Counted from the first letter of the stretch, positions 1 through 6,565 are shown. The stretch is DNA of 9,988 bases from Muribaculaceae bacterium (GCA_017619255.1 JAFZSS010000136.1:1-9988); one strand, 5' to 3'. The notes: a model not told the origin generated them from the letters alone. A program made the numbers and translations.

Positions 1-1059
1 GAGAACGGCTACCTGTTTGCCACCCTGCCCGCCAACACCGACAAGCCCGTGCCCACCATCGGCTTTATCGCCCACATGGACACTGCGCCCGACATGAGCG
101 GCCATGACGTGAAGCCCCGCATCGTCAAGTATGAGGGCGAGCCTATCGTCCTGAGCGAGGAACCCCGCATCGTCCTTGACCCCGAGCAGTTCCCCGAGAT
201 GAACGACTACAAGGGCCAGGAATTTATCGTTACTAGCGGCGACACGCTGCTCGGTGCCGATGACAAGGCCGGTATCGCCGAGATCCTGAGCGCCGTTGAG
301 TGGCTGCAGGAGCATCCCGAGGTAAAACACGGCAACATCCGCGTGGGCTTTAACCCCGACGAGGAAATCGGCCTCGGTGCCCACCACTTCGATGTGGAGA
401 AATTCGGCTGCGACTGGGCCTACACGATGGACGGTGGTGCCGTGGGTGAGCTGGAGTATGAGAACTTCAACGCCGCCAGTGCCAAGATCACTTTCAAGGG
501 CCTGAACGTGCATCCCGGTGCCGCCAAGCACAAGATGCTGAACTCGATGCGTGTCGCCCTGCAGTTCGCCACGATGCTGCCGCGCTGGGAGACTCCCGAG
601 CACACCGAGGGCTATGAGGGCTTCTACCACCTCATCAACATGCAGGGCGGTGTGGAGCAGACCACATTGAGCTATATCATCCGCGACCATGACCGTGCCC
701 GCTTCGAGAGCCGCAAGCGTGAGATTGAGCACCTGTGCCGCAAGATCAACTGCGAGTTCCAGGACTGCGCCTCCTGCGAAATCAAGGACCAGTACTACAA
801 CATGCGCGAGAAGATTGAGCCGGTGATGGACATCATCGACATTGCCAAGAAGGCGATGGAAAATGCCGGCGTCACCCCCAAGGTGCAGCCCATCCGCGGC
901 GGTACCGACGGCGCCCAGCTCTCGTTCAAGAACCTGCCGTGCCCCAATATCTTCGCCGGCGGCATGAACATGCACGGACGCTTCGAGTATGTGCCCATCC
1001 CCTCGATGGAGAAGGCAATGAACACCATCATCGAGATCTGCAAACTCGTGGCACAGTAA
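1..1059 (+). CDS. pepT: Peptidase T (tripeptide aminopeptidase), C-terminal part, start outside the window
   Basis: Cytosolic zinc metallopeptidase of the M20B family that removes the N-terminal residue from tripeptides. The frame is open from base 1 (codons read [10 protein letters not shown]), so the true start lies upstream. The GTG at 49 is internal. In window codon numbering the metal site is complete: H25 and D27 in the HMDTAPD motif, bridging D87 in [10 protein letters not shown]121-E122 as general base and ligand, D143 in TMDGG, and H325 in [12 protein letters not shown]298-G-G-T-D-G matches the conserved substrate-site loop. As I recall them, the Salmonella/E. coli ligands are H78, D140, E174, D196 and H379. 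The steady offset of 52-54 implies about 53 residues are missing, for a full protein of about 405 residues, normal for the family. The stop is TAA at 1057-1059, and a CTATAG repeat array starts 14 bp later. Family assignment is very secure. Confidence 0.95.
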   Translation, partial: ENGYLFATLPANTDKPVPTIGFIAHMDTAPDMSGHDVKPRIVKYEGEPIVLSEEPRIVLDPEQFPEMNDYKGQEFIVTSGDTLLGADDKAGIAEILSAVEWLQEHPEVKHGNIRVGFNPDEEIGLGAHHFDVEKFGCDWAYTMDGGAVGELEYENFNAASAKITFKGLNVHPGAAKHKMLNSMRVALQFATMLPRWETPEHTEGYEGFYHLINMQGGVEQTTLSYIIRDHDRARFESRKREIEHLCRKINCEFQDCASCEIKDQYYNMREKIEPVMDIIDIAKKAMENAGVTPKVQPIRGGTDGAQLSFKNLPCPNIFAGGMNMHGRFEYVPIPSMEKAMNTIIEICKLVAQ

Positions 1060-1073
1060 ACCGCAGTAAACAA

Positions 1074-1118
1074 CTATAGCAACTATAGTTACTATAGCAT
1101 CTATAGAGTCTATAAGAA
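1074..1118. repeat. Five-unit 9-bp array of the CTATAG palindrome
   Basis: CTATAG occurs at 1074, 1083, 1092 and 1101, exactly 9 bp apart, with a degenerate fifth copy CTATAA at 1110. The 3-bp spacers are CAA, TTA, CAT, AGT and GAA, so only the palindromic core is conserved. As RNA, units 1 and 2 can form an 8-bp stem (1072-1079 with 1083-1090) closed by CAA, and units 3 and 4 a 6-bp stem closed by CAT. The array lies just after the pepT stop and before the tRNA-Lys promoter. No T-run follows it, so it is not an obvious intrinsic terminator. Its function is unknown to me. Confidence 0.85.
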
Positions 1119-1126
1119 CAAAAAAG

Positions 1127-1143
1127 CGCCAAATAATTTGGCG
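1127..1143. repeat. Perfect 17-bp palindrome overlapping the tRNA-Lys -33 element
   Basis: CGCCAAAT and ATTTGGCG are exact reverse complements around a single central A (1135). The right arm contains the TTTG taken as the -33 element of the tRNA-Lys promoter. On the minus strand the palindrome is followed by CTTTTTTG, which resembles a terminator, but the 1-nt centre would force a smaller stem and no minus-strand gene reads into it. An operator or a chance arrangement are the other readings. Confidence 0.6.
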
Positions 1144-1168
1144 GGTATGGAAAAAAGCTATACCTTTG
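1137..1168 (+). promoter_or_regulatory. Bacteroidetes-type promoter of tRNA-Lys
   Basis: TTTG at 1137-1140 (-33 box) and TACCTTTG at 1161-1168 (-7 box, consensus TAnnTTTG) are separated by 20 bases, within the 19-21 spacing known for the Bacteroides primary sigma factor. Initiation would fall about 10 bases upstream of the mature tRNA 5' end at 1184. Confidence 0.85.
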
Positions 1169-1183
1169 CACCGCTTTTTCGGA

Positions 1184-1256
1184 GATTCGCTAGCTCAGCA
1201 GGTAGAGCACATCCCTTTTAAGGATGGGGTCGTGGGTTCGAGCCCCACGCGAATCA
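1184..1256 (+). tRNA. tRNA-Lys, anticodon UUU
   Basis: A complete 73-nt cloverleaf. The acceptor stem is GATTCGC (1184-1190) with GCGAATC (1249-1255) and discriminator A1256. The D-arm is GCTC/GAGC. The anticodon stem is CATCC/GGATG, enclosing the loop CTTTTAA, which gives anticodon TTT. The variable region is GGGTC, and the T-arm is GTGGG/CCCAC with loop TTCGAGC. The CCA end is not encoded (CGG follows), so it must be added by CCA transferase. It has its own upstream promoter and a terminator 10 bases downstream, so it appears to be a single-gene transcription unit. Confidence 0.97.
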
Positions 1257-1266
1257 CGGGGAAATG

Positions 1267-1301
1267 ACGCAGTTCCGCACCATGCGGGGCTGCGTTTTTT
1301 T
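1267..1301 (+). terminator. Rho-independent terminator of tRNA-Lys
   Basis: A 13-bp stem pairs 1267-1279 with 1283-1295 (ACGCAG...CTGCGT outside, CCGCA/TGCGG inside, two T-G wobbles between), with a 3-nt loop CCA. A run of seven T (1295-1301) completes a textbook intrinsic terminator on the plus strand. Confidence 0.92.
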
Positions 1302-1326
1302 GATTCGCGTGGAATCCCAACCCTTG
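1301..1326 (-). other. Inverted partial copy of the tRNA-Lys 3' end
   Basis: Bases 1301-1312 (TGATTCGCGTGG) are the exact reverse complement of 1245-1256, the T-stem strand, acceptor strand and discriminator of the tRNA-Lys above. Extending without gaps to 1326 (against 1231-1256), I count 19 of 26 matching bases, including GGGTT at the T-arm position. No further cloverleaf is recognisable upstream on the minus strand. It sits between the tRNA-Lys terminator and the terminator of the convergent CotH gene. A degenerate tRNA fragment left by rearrangement or integration is an inference. Confidence 0.6.
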
Positions 1327-1341
1327 GCGTTGCCTGTCGGC

Positions 1342-1386
1342 AAAAACTAAGGGCTCACGCACAGTTGAGTGCGTGAGCCCTTTAGT
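1342..1386 (-). terminator. Rho-independent terminator of the CotH-dockerin gene
   Basis: The arms 1351-1362 (GGGCTCACGCAC) and 1369-1380 pair perfectly over 12 bp. The stem extends through AA/TT and, past one bulged T, through ACT/AGT, with a 6-nt loop. On the minus strand the hairpin is followed by TTTT (1345-1342). It ends 33 bp beyond the stop of the gene at 1419. Confidence 0.9.
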
Positions 1387-1418
1387 GTATGGGTGTGTTG
1401 CCTCGCGTGAGGCGTGGT

Positions 1419-3146
1419 TTATGCGCTCAGGATGATGTCAATCAGTGCGTTGACATCGGCGATGTTGATCTCACCGTCCTCGTTGACATCGGCACGAACC
1501 TGGGTTGCACCATCAGCGGGACCGCCCAGGATGATATCAATCAGTGCGTTGACATCGGCGATGTTGACCTCACCGTCGCCGTTGACATCACCTTTGATGG
1601 CGTCTTTCCAATCTACAAACACATTCTCGTCAAGGTAGGCCATGTGGCGGCGGATCCAGTTCTCGACATAGTCCATCTCGGCACTCAGGTCAAGCGTCTT
1701 ATTGGCAAGGTCGGAATCACCGCTCCATCGGCTCTCCTCTCGTGCTGCGGCACCGCAATTCTCCAGATTGTCGATGGCGCTGCGGTAGCGGTTCACGAGG
1801 CTGTCGGTGTCAAGGATGGTTTCGCGCAGTTCCCTGTAGCGGTTGACCATGTCGATGTAATACTCCTTGACTTCCAGCATGTCGGCCATGGGAAGCAGCG
1901 ACACCCAGTTGGCCTCACGCTCAGGAGAAATCATGTCGGGAATGTTCACAGTGGGGGAATAGTTGGCACCCAAGCAGATGTCAAGGTCCCAGGGCACCAT
2001 GGTCAGACGCGGGTTGGTCTGAGTGTCATAGCATGCCCAGTAGATGTTCTTGCTCTCGTTGTCAAGTGCCTGCAGCGTGACGATGAAGATGTAATAGTCC
2101 TGCATGATGGGCAGGTCAAAGTAATATGAGGTACTGTCACGGCGCAGCTTCATGTCTCTGTCGGCACGGGTCGCGAAGTGGGCTGCGTTCTTCAGCACAT
2201 TCCAATTAACGGCATTGACTTCATCGGGGTCGGGATATTTGGCTTCAAAGCCGTCCCAGGTGACGCTGTTCGGGGAAACGGCGGCAGGGGCACTCATGGC
2301 CACGGTGCGCGTCCACTTGTAAGACATCCACAGCTGGCCGTGGAATTCCTGGTTCTCCTCGTCATAGCGTTTGAGCTTCATTTGCTTGCGGTCGATGGGC
2401 TCGCACATGTTGTACAGACCCGCATATTTGCCGTTCAATAACACTTCCACCATTTGGCCACGCGAGCCGTTGTGTGCATTGGGCAAGGTGTCGGTATACC
2501 AGGGGCGGCGTGCCATGTCGAGCCACAGGTCGGCGCCCACGCGATTGCGCACACGCAGGAAGTCCATCTGTGCTGCATCCAGAATCCAAGAGTTGTCTTT
2601 GCGCAAGCCGAAGAAACGGCGGTCCATCTTCATGCTGTCCTCGTCGAGGAACTTGATGCGGTAGTTGCGTTTGTGCTTGCCGGGAAGGTTGGTGGCACCG
2701 CCACGCCATTTGGCCTTGGCCCGCATGGGCTCGGCGTAGGCCGAGTCAGGCTCGTTGACAGTGACGCTGGCTTCAGAGTAAGAGTTGCCGAAGGTGCCGT
2801 TCAACTCCACGATGGGCAGCCAGGTGAAGGTGATGTTACGGCTAATGGTGTCGCCTACCGAGTCAATAACCGTCACGAGGTAGTTCTTGCCACCCTCGAT
2901 GCCTGCAAAGGTGATGGTGTCACCACTGGCCACCTCGATGGTGTCGATGACCAGACTGGTCAACTCGTCACCAAAGGTTACCTGGGCTTCAAAGTCGTTT
3001 CCAAAGTAAGATTGCGGAACGCTGCACAGCCATATGTTGTTAAGGCTGTCCAGCACTGCGCGGTGGCCACCGATGTTGAGTGACTGCGCCCAAGAGGTAG
3101 CGCCCATCAACATGAGAGCCATGGTAAATAGTAAATGTTTTTTCAT
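1419..3146 (-). CDS. Secreted CotH kinase family protein with C-terminal type I dockerin
   Basis: This 575-aa exported protein has a signal peptide at residues 1-20 (MKKHLLF, hydrophobic core, then TSWA before Q21). Residues 21-135 look like an all-beta N-terminal region I cannot name. CotH-like features run from about 142 to 500: KWRGG (147-150), an arginine-rich stretch with LRVRNRVG (197-204), VEVLLNGKYAGLYNMCEPID (233-252), LDNESKN (361-367), and PWDLD (385-389), where CotH kinases carry metal-binding aspartates. Residues 519-573 form a dockerin of two F-hand calcium loops, D520-V-N-G-D-G and D553-V-N-E-D-G, each followed by NIADVNALIDIIL. B. subtilis CotH is an atypical protein kinase of the spore coat; what this secreted relative phosphorylates, if anything, is unknown. 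The ATG at 3146 is chosen because the signal peptide begins there. The gene is monocistronic with its own terminator. Confidence 0.88.
   Translation of the reverse strand: MKKHLLFTMALMLMGATSWAQSLNIGGHRAVLDSLNNIWLCSVPQSYFGNDFEAQVTFGDELTSLVIDTIEVASGDTITFAGIEGGKNYLVTVIDSVGDTISRNITFTWLPIVELNGTFGNSYSEASVTVNEPDSAYAEPMRAKAKWRGGATNLPGKHKRNYRIKFLDEDSMKMDRRFFGLRKDNSWILDAAQMDFLRVRNRVGADLWLDMARRPWYTDTLPNAHNGSRGQMVEVLLNGKYAGLYNMCEPIDRKQMKLKRYDEENQEFHGQLWMSYKWTRTVAMSAPAAVSPNSVTWDGFEAKYPDPDEVNAVNWNVLKNAAHFATRADRDMKLRRDSTSYYFDLPIMQDYYIFIVTLQALDNESKNIYWACYDTQTNPRLTMVPWDLDICLGANYSPTVNIPDMISPEREANWVSLLPMADMLEVKEYYIDMVNRYRELRETILDTDSLVNRYRSAIDNLENCGAAAREESRWSGDSDLANKTLDLSAEMDYVENWIRRHMAYLDENVFVDWKDAIKGDVNGDGEVNIADVNALIDIILGGPADGATQVRADVNEDGEINIADVNALIDIILSA
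1428..1490 (-). repeat. Dockerin-coding direct repeat, copy nearer the gene end
   Basis: This 63-bp segment matches 1527-1589 at 59 of 63 positions by my count, offset exactly 99 bp (33 codons). It encodes the second F-hand loop and helix of the dockerin. Four differences in 63 bases suggest a fairly recent internal duplication or ongoing homogenisation. Confidence 0.85.
1527..1589 (-). repeat. Dockerin-coding direct repeat, upstream copy
   Basis: Partner of 1428-1490, encoding the first F-hand loop (residue 520 onward). The protein differs between the copies only at Gly/Glu in the loop and Val/Ile just after it. Residues 10-11 of the calcium loop, which set cohesin specificity in clostridial dockerins, are Ile-Ala in both. 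Confidence 0.85.
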
Positions 3147-3190
3147 TATTGCTATCGAATAGTTGATGTTAGTTGTTTATTTTCAAGCCG

Positions 3191-3198
3191 CAAAGATA
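3191..3198 (-). promoter_or_regulatory. Likely -7 box for the CotH-dockerin gene
   Basis: TATCTTTG on the minus strand matches the Bacteroidetes TAnnTTTG consensus and lies 45 bp before the start codon. No good TTTG is present at the expected -33 distance, so strength is uncertain and an activator may be needed. Confidence 0.6.
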
Positions 3199-3380
3199 GA
3201 AAAAAAATTGAAATGCCATCATCCGAATGCTACTATTTTCAGTAATAAATGGCCATTTTCCTCGTCAGTAACGGCTATTTTGAGTCAAAAATGCCTTCTT
3301 GTCGTTAAAAACCTCTGATTCACGGCTATGGCTCTGTTAACATTATTTCATGATAATAATTTTGTCAGTTTTATGTTTTT

Positions 3381-3415
3381 TTTGCTTTTAATCCGCCAAA
3401 AAAGAAGTAACTTTG
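3381..3415 (+). promoter_or_regulatory. Likely promoter of nnr
   Basis: TAACTTTG at 3408-3415 fits the TAnnTTTG -7 box. The nearest TTTG is 3381-3384, a 23-base gap, slightly longer than the usual 19-21. The leader to the ATG at 3455 would be about 30-35 bases, AT-rich and without a clear Shine-Dalgarno sequence, as is common in this phylum. Confidence 0.65.
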
Positions 3416-3454
3416 CTCTTTCTAATCAGATAACTGGAAAATACCCAATTCACA

Positions 3455-4975
3455 ATGAAAATATTCACCAACGATGGCCTTCGTCGCATCGGCGACCGAA
3501 CTTTGGAAAAAGAGAATATCAGGATGCTGGATCTCATCGAGCGTGCAGCTTCGGCAGTGTCCTATGAGCTGATTTCACGCTGGAGGATGTCTCAGCGCTT
3601 TGTCATCTTTGCCGGTCCTGGCGATAACGGTGCCGACGCTCTGGCGGTGGCGCGCATGATGTATGAGCAGGGCTACCGTCCCGAGGTTTACCTGTTCAAC
3701 ATCAAGTCCGCCCAGTTGTCTGAATCGTGCCTGGTGAACCGCGACCGTCTGCTCGAGACCGTTGGCGAGGATTTCGACTTCAACGAGGTGATCACCAACT
3801 TCACTCCGCCGGCCCTCGATGAGAACGATGTGGTGGTCGACGGATTGTTTGGCAACGGCTTGCGCACGCCCCTTAAGGGCGGTTACACCGCGTTGGTGCA
3901 GTACATCAACTCCAGTGGGGCTTATGTGGTGTCGTTGGATGTGCCCTCGGGCATGTTTGGCGAGTGGAACATGGGCAACGACCGCCGCAACATCATTCAC
4001 GCCAACCTTACCCTCACCTACCAGTGCAAGCGCCTCGCCTTCTATTTCTCGGAGAATGCCGAGTTTGTGGGAGACTGCAAGGTGTTAGACCTTGAGCTGG
4101 ACCGTGAGAGCTTGGCGCGCACGCCGACCGACTTCTACCTCATCGAGCGCGATGATGTGCACGATGTGATGCGTCCGCGCAATCCCTTTATCAATAAGTA
4201 TGACAACGGCACCGTGCTGCTCATAGCCGGCAGTTACGGCATGATGGGAGCCGCCGTACTGGCTGCAAAGGGCGCCCTGCGTGCCGGTGCGGGATTGGTG
4301 ACGGTCCACGCCCCCCGTTGTGGCTACCAGGTGCTGCAGACCGCCGTTCCCGAGGCGCTTTTTGAGCCTGATCGCAACGAACTCGTGACCACAGGCATCG
4401 ACCTGCGCCACACCTATAGCGTTGTAGCCCTGGGACCGGGCATGAGTGTCAACGACGAGACGCTTGAGGCCGTTCACCAGTTCATCATGAACTTCAGGCG
4501 CCCCTGTTTGATTGATGCCGATGCCCTCAACTGCATCGCTCGGCGCTCCATGCTGCTCAAGAGCATCCCGCCCCGCTCGGTCATCACGCCTCATGCCATC
4601 GAGTTTGACCGCCTTTTTGGCGAGCACCACACCGACGAGGAGCGCCTCAAAAAAGCCCTCGATGTCTCCAAGCGTTATAACATCACCATCGTGCTCAAGG
4701 GTCATTACACCATGACAGTGCGTCCCGACAGCAAGGTATATGTCAACAGCAGCGGCAACGCTGGCATGGCGACGCCCGGCAGCGGTGATGTCCTCACCGG
4801 TGTCATCTCGGCACTCATCGCCCAGAACTACCAGCCCGACTGGGCCGTTGTTCTCGGCGTCTATCTCCACGGTTTGGCAGGCGACCTCGCCGCCCAGGAG
4901 CACGGCACCTACGGCATGGTGGCCAGCGACATCGTCAACAACTTGGGCAAAGCCATCATCGAGGTCATGAAATAA
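3455..4975 (+). CDS. nnr: Bifunctional NAD(P)H-hydrate epimerase / ADP-dependent (S)-NAD(P)H-hydrate dehydratase
   Basis: Metabolite-repair enzyme of 506 aa. The N-terminal YjeF_N domain (about 1-215) interconverts the R and S hydrates of NADH/NADPH. The C-terminal ribokinase-like domain (about 228-500) dehydrates the S form using ADP. Visible N-domain motifs are AGPGDNGADALAVAR (53-67), VVDGLFGNGLRTPLKGG and SLDVPSGM. The C-domain has GTVLLIAGSYGMMGAA, ALRAGAGLVTVHAP, ALGPGM, DADALN, TPHAIEFDRL, and GMATPGSGDVLTG with the catalytic aspartate at D445 (codon 4787-4789). Length and domain order match bacterial Nnr fusions. The usual GNNGGDG loop reads G56-D-N-G-A-D-A62. The gene is alone on the plus strand, with its own promoter and a hairpin 20 bp after the stop. 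Confidence 0.95.
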   Translation: MKIFTNDGLRRIGDRTLEKENIRMLDLIERAASAVSYELISRWRMSQRFVIFAGPGDNGADALAVARMMYEQGYRPEVYLFNIKSAQLSESCLVNRDRLLETVGEDFDFNEVITNFTPPALDENDVVVDGLFGNGLRTPLKGGYTALVQYINSSGAYVVSLDVPSGMFGEWNMGNDRRNIIHANLTLTYQCKRLAFYFSENAEFVGDCKVLDLELDRESLARTPTDFYLIERDDVHDVMRPRNPFINKYDNGTVLLIAGSYGMMGAAVLAAKGALRAGAGLVTVHAPRCGYQVLQTAVPEALFEPDRNELVTTGIDLRHTYSVVALGPGMSVNDETLEAVHQFIMNFRRPCLIDADALNCIARRSMLLKSIPPRSVITPHAIEFDRLFGEHHTDEERLKKALDVSKRYNITIVLKGHYTMTVRPDSKVYVNSSGNAGMATPGSGDVLTGVISALIAQNYQPDWAVVLGVYLHGLAGDLAAQEHGTYGMVASDIVNNLGKAIIEVMK

Positions 4976-4994
4976 TCCCCGTTTGTAAAACAAC

Positions 4995-5032
4995 AATCAG
5001 GGCTGGTAATCAAACGATTATCAGCCCTGATT
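4995..5032 (-). terminator. 38-nt perfect-arm hairpin between nnr and tRNA-Leu
   Basis: 4995-5011 pairs with 5016-5032 over 17 bp, with a single G-T wobble (5006/5021) and loop AAAC. On the minus strand it directly follows the tRNA-Leu 3' end and is followed by GTTGTTTTAC, a moderate T-tract, so it most likely terminates tRNA-Leu. On the plus strand it follows nnr by 20 bp but is trailed by GGTACC, so it would only be a weak intrinsic terminator there, though it could still protect the nnr mRNA end. Confidence 0.75.
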
Positions 5033-5119
5033 GGTACCTGAAGTGGGACTTGAACCCACACGGCCGCAATGGCCAAGGGATTTTAAGTCCCTCGTGTCTA
5101 CCGATTCCACCATTCAGGC
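5032..5119 (-). tRNA. tRNA-Leu, anticodon UAA, with encoded CCA
   Basis: Read on the minus strand from 5119, the acceptor strand is GCCTGAA, pairing with TTCAGGT through a terminal G-T wobble as in E. coli tRNA-Leu(UAA). The anticodon arm is AGGGA-CTTAAAA-TCCCT, giving anticodon TAA. A long class II variable arm follows (TTGGCCATTGCGGCCG region), then the T-arm GTGGG/CCCAC with GTTCAAGT. The discriminator is A at 5035, and CCA is encoded at 5034-5032, unlike the tRNA-Lys in this window. The body without CCA is 85 nt. It lies 61 bp downstream of the yihY stop on the same strand and probably has its own promoter. Confidence 0.96.
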
Positions 5120-5139
5120 ATGCGGTGCGGTTGCGGCTG

Positions 5140-5147
5140 CAAAGATA
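5140..5147 (-). promoter_or_regulatory. Likely -7 box for tRNA-Leu
   Basis: TATCTTTG on the minus strand matches TAnnTTTG and lies 20 bp before the tRNA 5' end at 5119. I see no TTTG at the -33 distance, so the call rests on the -7 box and its position. Confidence 0.6.
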
Positions 5148-5180
5148 CTACTTTTTGGAGATATCGCCGCTATTTCTCCA

Positions 5181-6536
5181 TTATTTTTTGTCGTCGGTGT
5201 CCTCGCTGTACAGTTCGATGAGCGGCAGGTCGTCGGTGTCCTGCTGGTGCTCATGCAATTGCTTGAAGCGCTCAAATACCGGTGCAAATCGGCTGTCGGC
5301 CTTAGGGATGAATGCTGTGTTGCCCACTTCGCCCAGTCGGTTGATGGCCTCGTTAACAGTCATCTCATCGGGATCAAATGCCGGCTGGTAGCCTTCTTCG
5401 CCGTTCTTTTCGCTGGCAGCGATGGTGTTGAGCAGCCCGGCGCGCTTCAGGCGGTTGAGCAGGTCGTCGGCCAGCGTGGCAGGCAGTTCGTAGTCGCGCA
5501 GGAGCTCCGTGCGTGTCAATGCGGCCTCACGCCGCTTGAAGCGGTTGGCAACGACACTCAGGATGGAGACAGCCAGCGTATAAGAGTAGCTCGTGGAGAT
5601 GTCTTTGGCCTTCTGGCGATGGGCAAAGTTCTCAAAATTCTGCCAGGCATAGGTCAGCACCACGCCCGCCAGTGCGATGAGCCACGAGAGTTGCAGCCAC
5701 ACGAGCAGCAAGGGCAGGAAGGCGAAACTGCCGTAGATGGCATTATACTTGGACACATACATCTGTCCAGTGACAAACAGCCATTGCACTCCCTGGAACA
5801 GCGTGCCGCACAGGATGCCCGCGAACAAGGCACCGCTGAACTTCACCTTGGTGTTGGGGACCATGTAGTAGGCAGCGGTGAAAACGAGCCAGGAAATCAC
5901 CGTGGGCATGAAGGCCAGCAGGCGGTGCATCAACGGTGACACCAGGTCGCCGTCAAAGACATGCTGCACGGTGTCGCTCATGAAGATGGAGATACCCGCC
6001 GAGCACACCATCAGCACCGGCAGGAGCAGGAACAAAGCGGTGTAGTCGGTGAACTTGCGCTGGAGCGACCGCTTGGTGGTGACGCCCCACACATGGTTGA
6101 AAGTGTCCTCCACATTGCTCATGAGCGAGATCAATGTCCACAGCAGGAAAATCAGTCCGATACCTATGAACGCGCCCTGTGACGCCTGGGCCAGATAGTT
6201 GTCCACATAGGTGAAGGCCGTCTCCAGCGCCTCGCGCTGGGCAGGGAAGTAACGGAACAGCTCGGTCTGCAACAGGTTCTGGAACCCGAAGCCGCGACCG
6301 ATGGCAAACAGCATCGCCAGGGCCGGCACGATGGCCAACACGGTGTTGTAGGTCAGTGCGGCAGCGCGAATCTGCAGGTCGCGGTCCAGGAAAGACTGGA
6401 CGCTCAGGTTCACAATCTTGACCATCCTGACCGACCACAACGAGCGCGTGTCATCCCACACATCATGGATGCAGTAACGGATGTTCTGCATGATGCGTTG
6501 CCACAGGCTCGAGCCCTGTTCTTGATTGTCGCTCAT
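5181..6536 (-). CDS. YihY/BrkB family inner-membrane protein
   Basis: Integral membrane protein of 451 aa of the YihY/virulence factor BrkB family (UPF0761); no transport substrate has been firmly established for the family. After a hydrophilic N-terminus with RMVKIVNLSVQSFLDRDLQIRAAALTYNT (37-65), six hydrophobic segments can be placed at about 62-82, 121-140, 166-186, 208-226, 235-256 and 270-297. The family's SNVEDTFNHVWGV (140-152) and YGSFAFLPLLLVWLQLSW (268-285) are present. Residues 300-451 are soluble and longer than the tail of the roughly 290-aa E. coli YihY. About 325-370 (TRTELLRDYELPATLADDLLNRLKRAGLL) resembles a winged-helix fold. The gene starts 29 bp after adk and probably belongs to the hpt-adk transcript. 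Confidence 0.9.
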   Translation of the reverse strand: MSDNQEQGSSLWQRIMQNIRYCIHDVWDDTRSLWSVRMVKIVNLSVQSFLDRDLQIRAAALTYNTVLAIVPALAMLFAIGRGFGFQNLLQTELFRYFPAQREALETAFTYVDNYLAQASQGAFIGIGLIFLLWTLISLMSNVEDTFNHVWGVTTKRSLQRKFTDYTALFLLLPVLMVCSAGISIFMSDTVQHVFDGDLVSPLMHRLLAFMPTVISWLVFTAAYYMVPNTKVKFSGALFAGILCGTLFQGVQWLFVTGQMYVSKYNAIYGSFAFLPLLLVWLQLSWLIALAGVVLTYAWQNFENFAHRQKAKDISTSYSYTLAVSILSVVANRFKRREAALTRTELLRDYELPATLADDLLNRLKRAGLLNTIAASEKNGEEGYQPAFDPDEMTVNEAINRLGEVGNTAFIPKADSRFAPVFERFKQLHEHQQDTDDLPLIELYSEDTDDKK

Positions 6537-6565
6537 TATTTGTCGGGCTGTGTTTACCGCAAGGA

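Larger units (their letters stand above)
3147..3454. other. 308-bp divergent intergenic region between the CotH gene and nnr
   Basis: AT-rich spacer between two divergently transcribed genes. A -7 box for each gene can be seen and is listed separately. Two TCAGTAA copies (3239-3245 and 3265-3271) lie 26 bp apart, each followed within a few bases by GGC and ATTTT, possibly a pair of regulator sites. I see no convincing gene: a 79-codon frame from 3328 enters nnr out of frame and resembles nothing known to me. Confidence 0.6.

Noticed and set aside
1074..1118. CTATAG array as a CRISPR array or simple microsatellite
   Set aside because: Units are 9 bp with 3-bp spacers, far too short for CRISPR, and the variable spacers argue against plain slippage of a fixed repeat.
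1389..2129. A 246-codon plus-strand frame opposite the CotH-dockerin gene
   Set aside because: Its internal repeat (CVDIGDVDLTV) is just the antisense reading of the duplicated dockerin DNA.
3328..3567. A 79-codon plus-strand frame upstream of nnr
   Set aside because: It overlaps the nnr promoter and start in another frame, and its second half is a frame-shifted reading of nnr.
4085..4996. A 303-codon minus-strand frame opposite nnr
   Set aside because: No family resemblance. The nnr frame has a full set of domain motifs across the same bases.
5031..5939. A 302-codon plus-strand frame beginning MVPEVGLEPTRPQWPRDFKS
   Set aside because: The opening residues are the reverse-strand translation of tRNA-Leu, a well-known artefact, and the rest is antisense to the YihY/BrkB gene with no recognisable domain.
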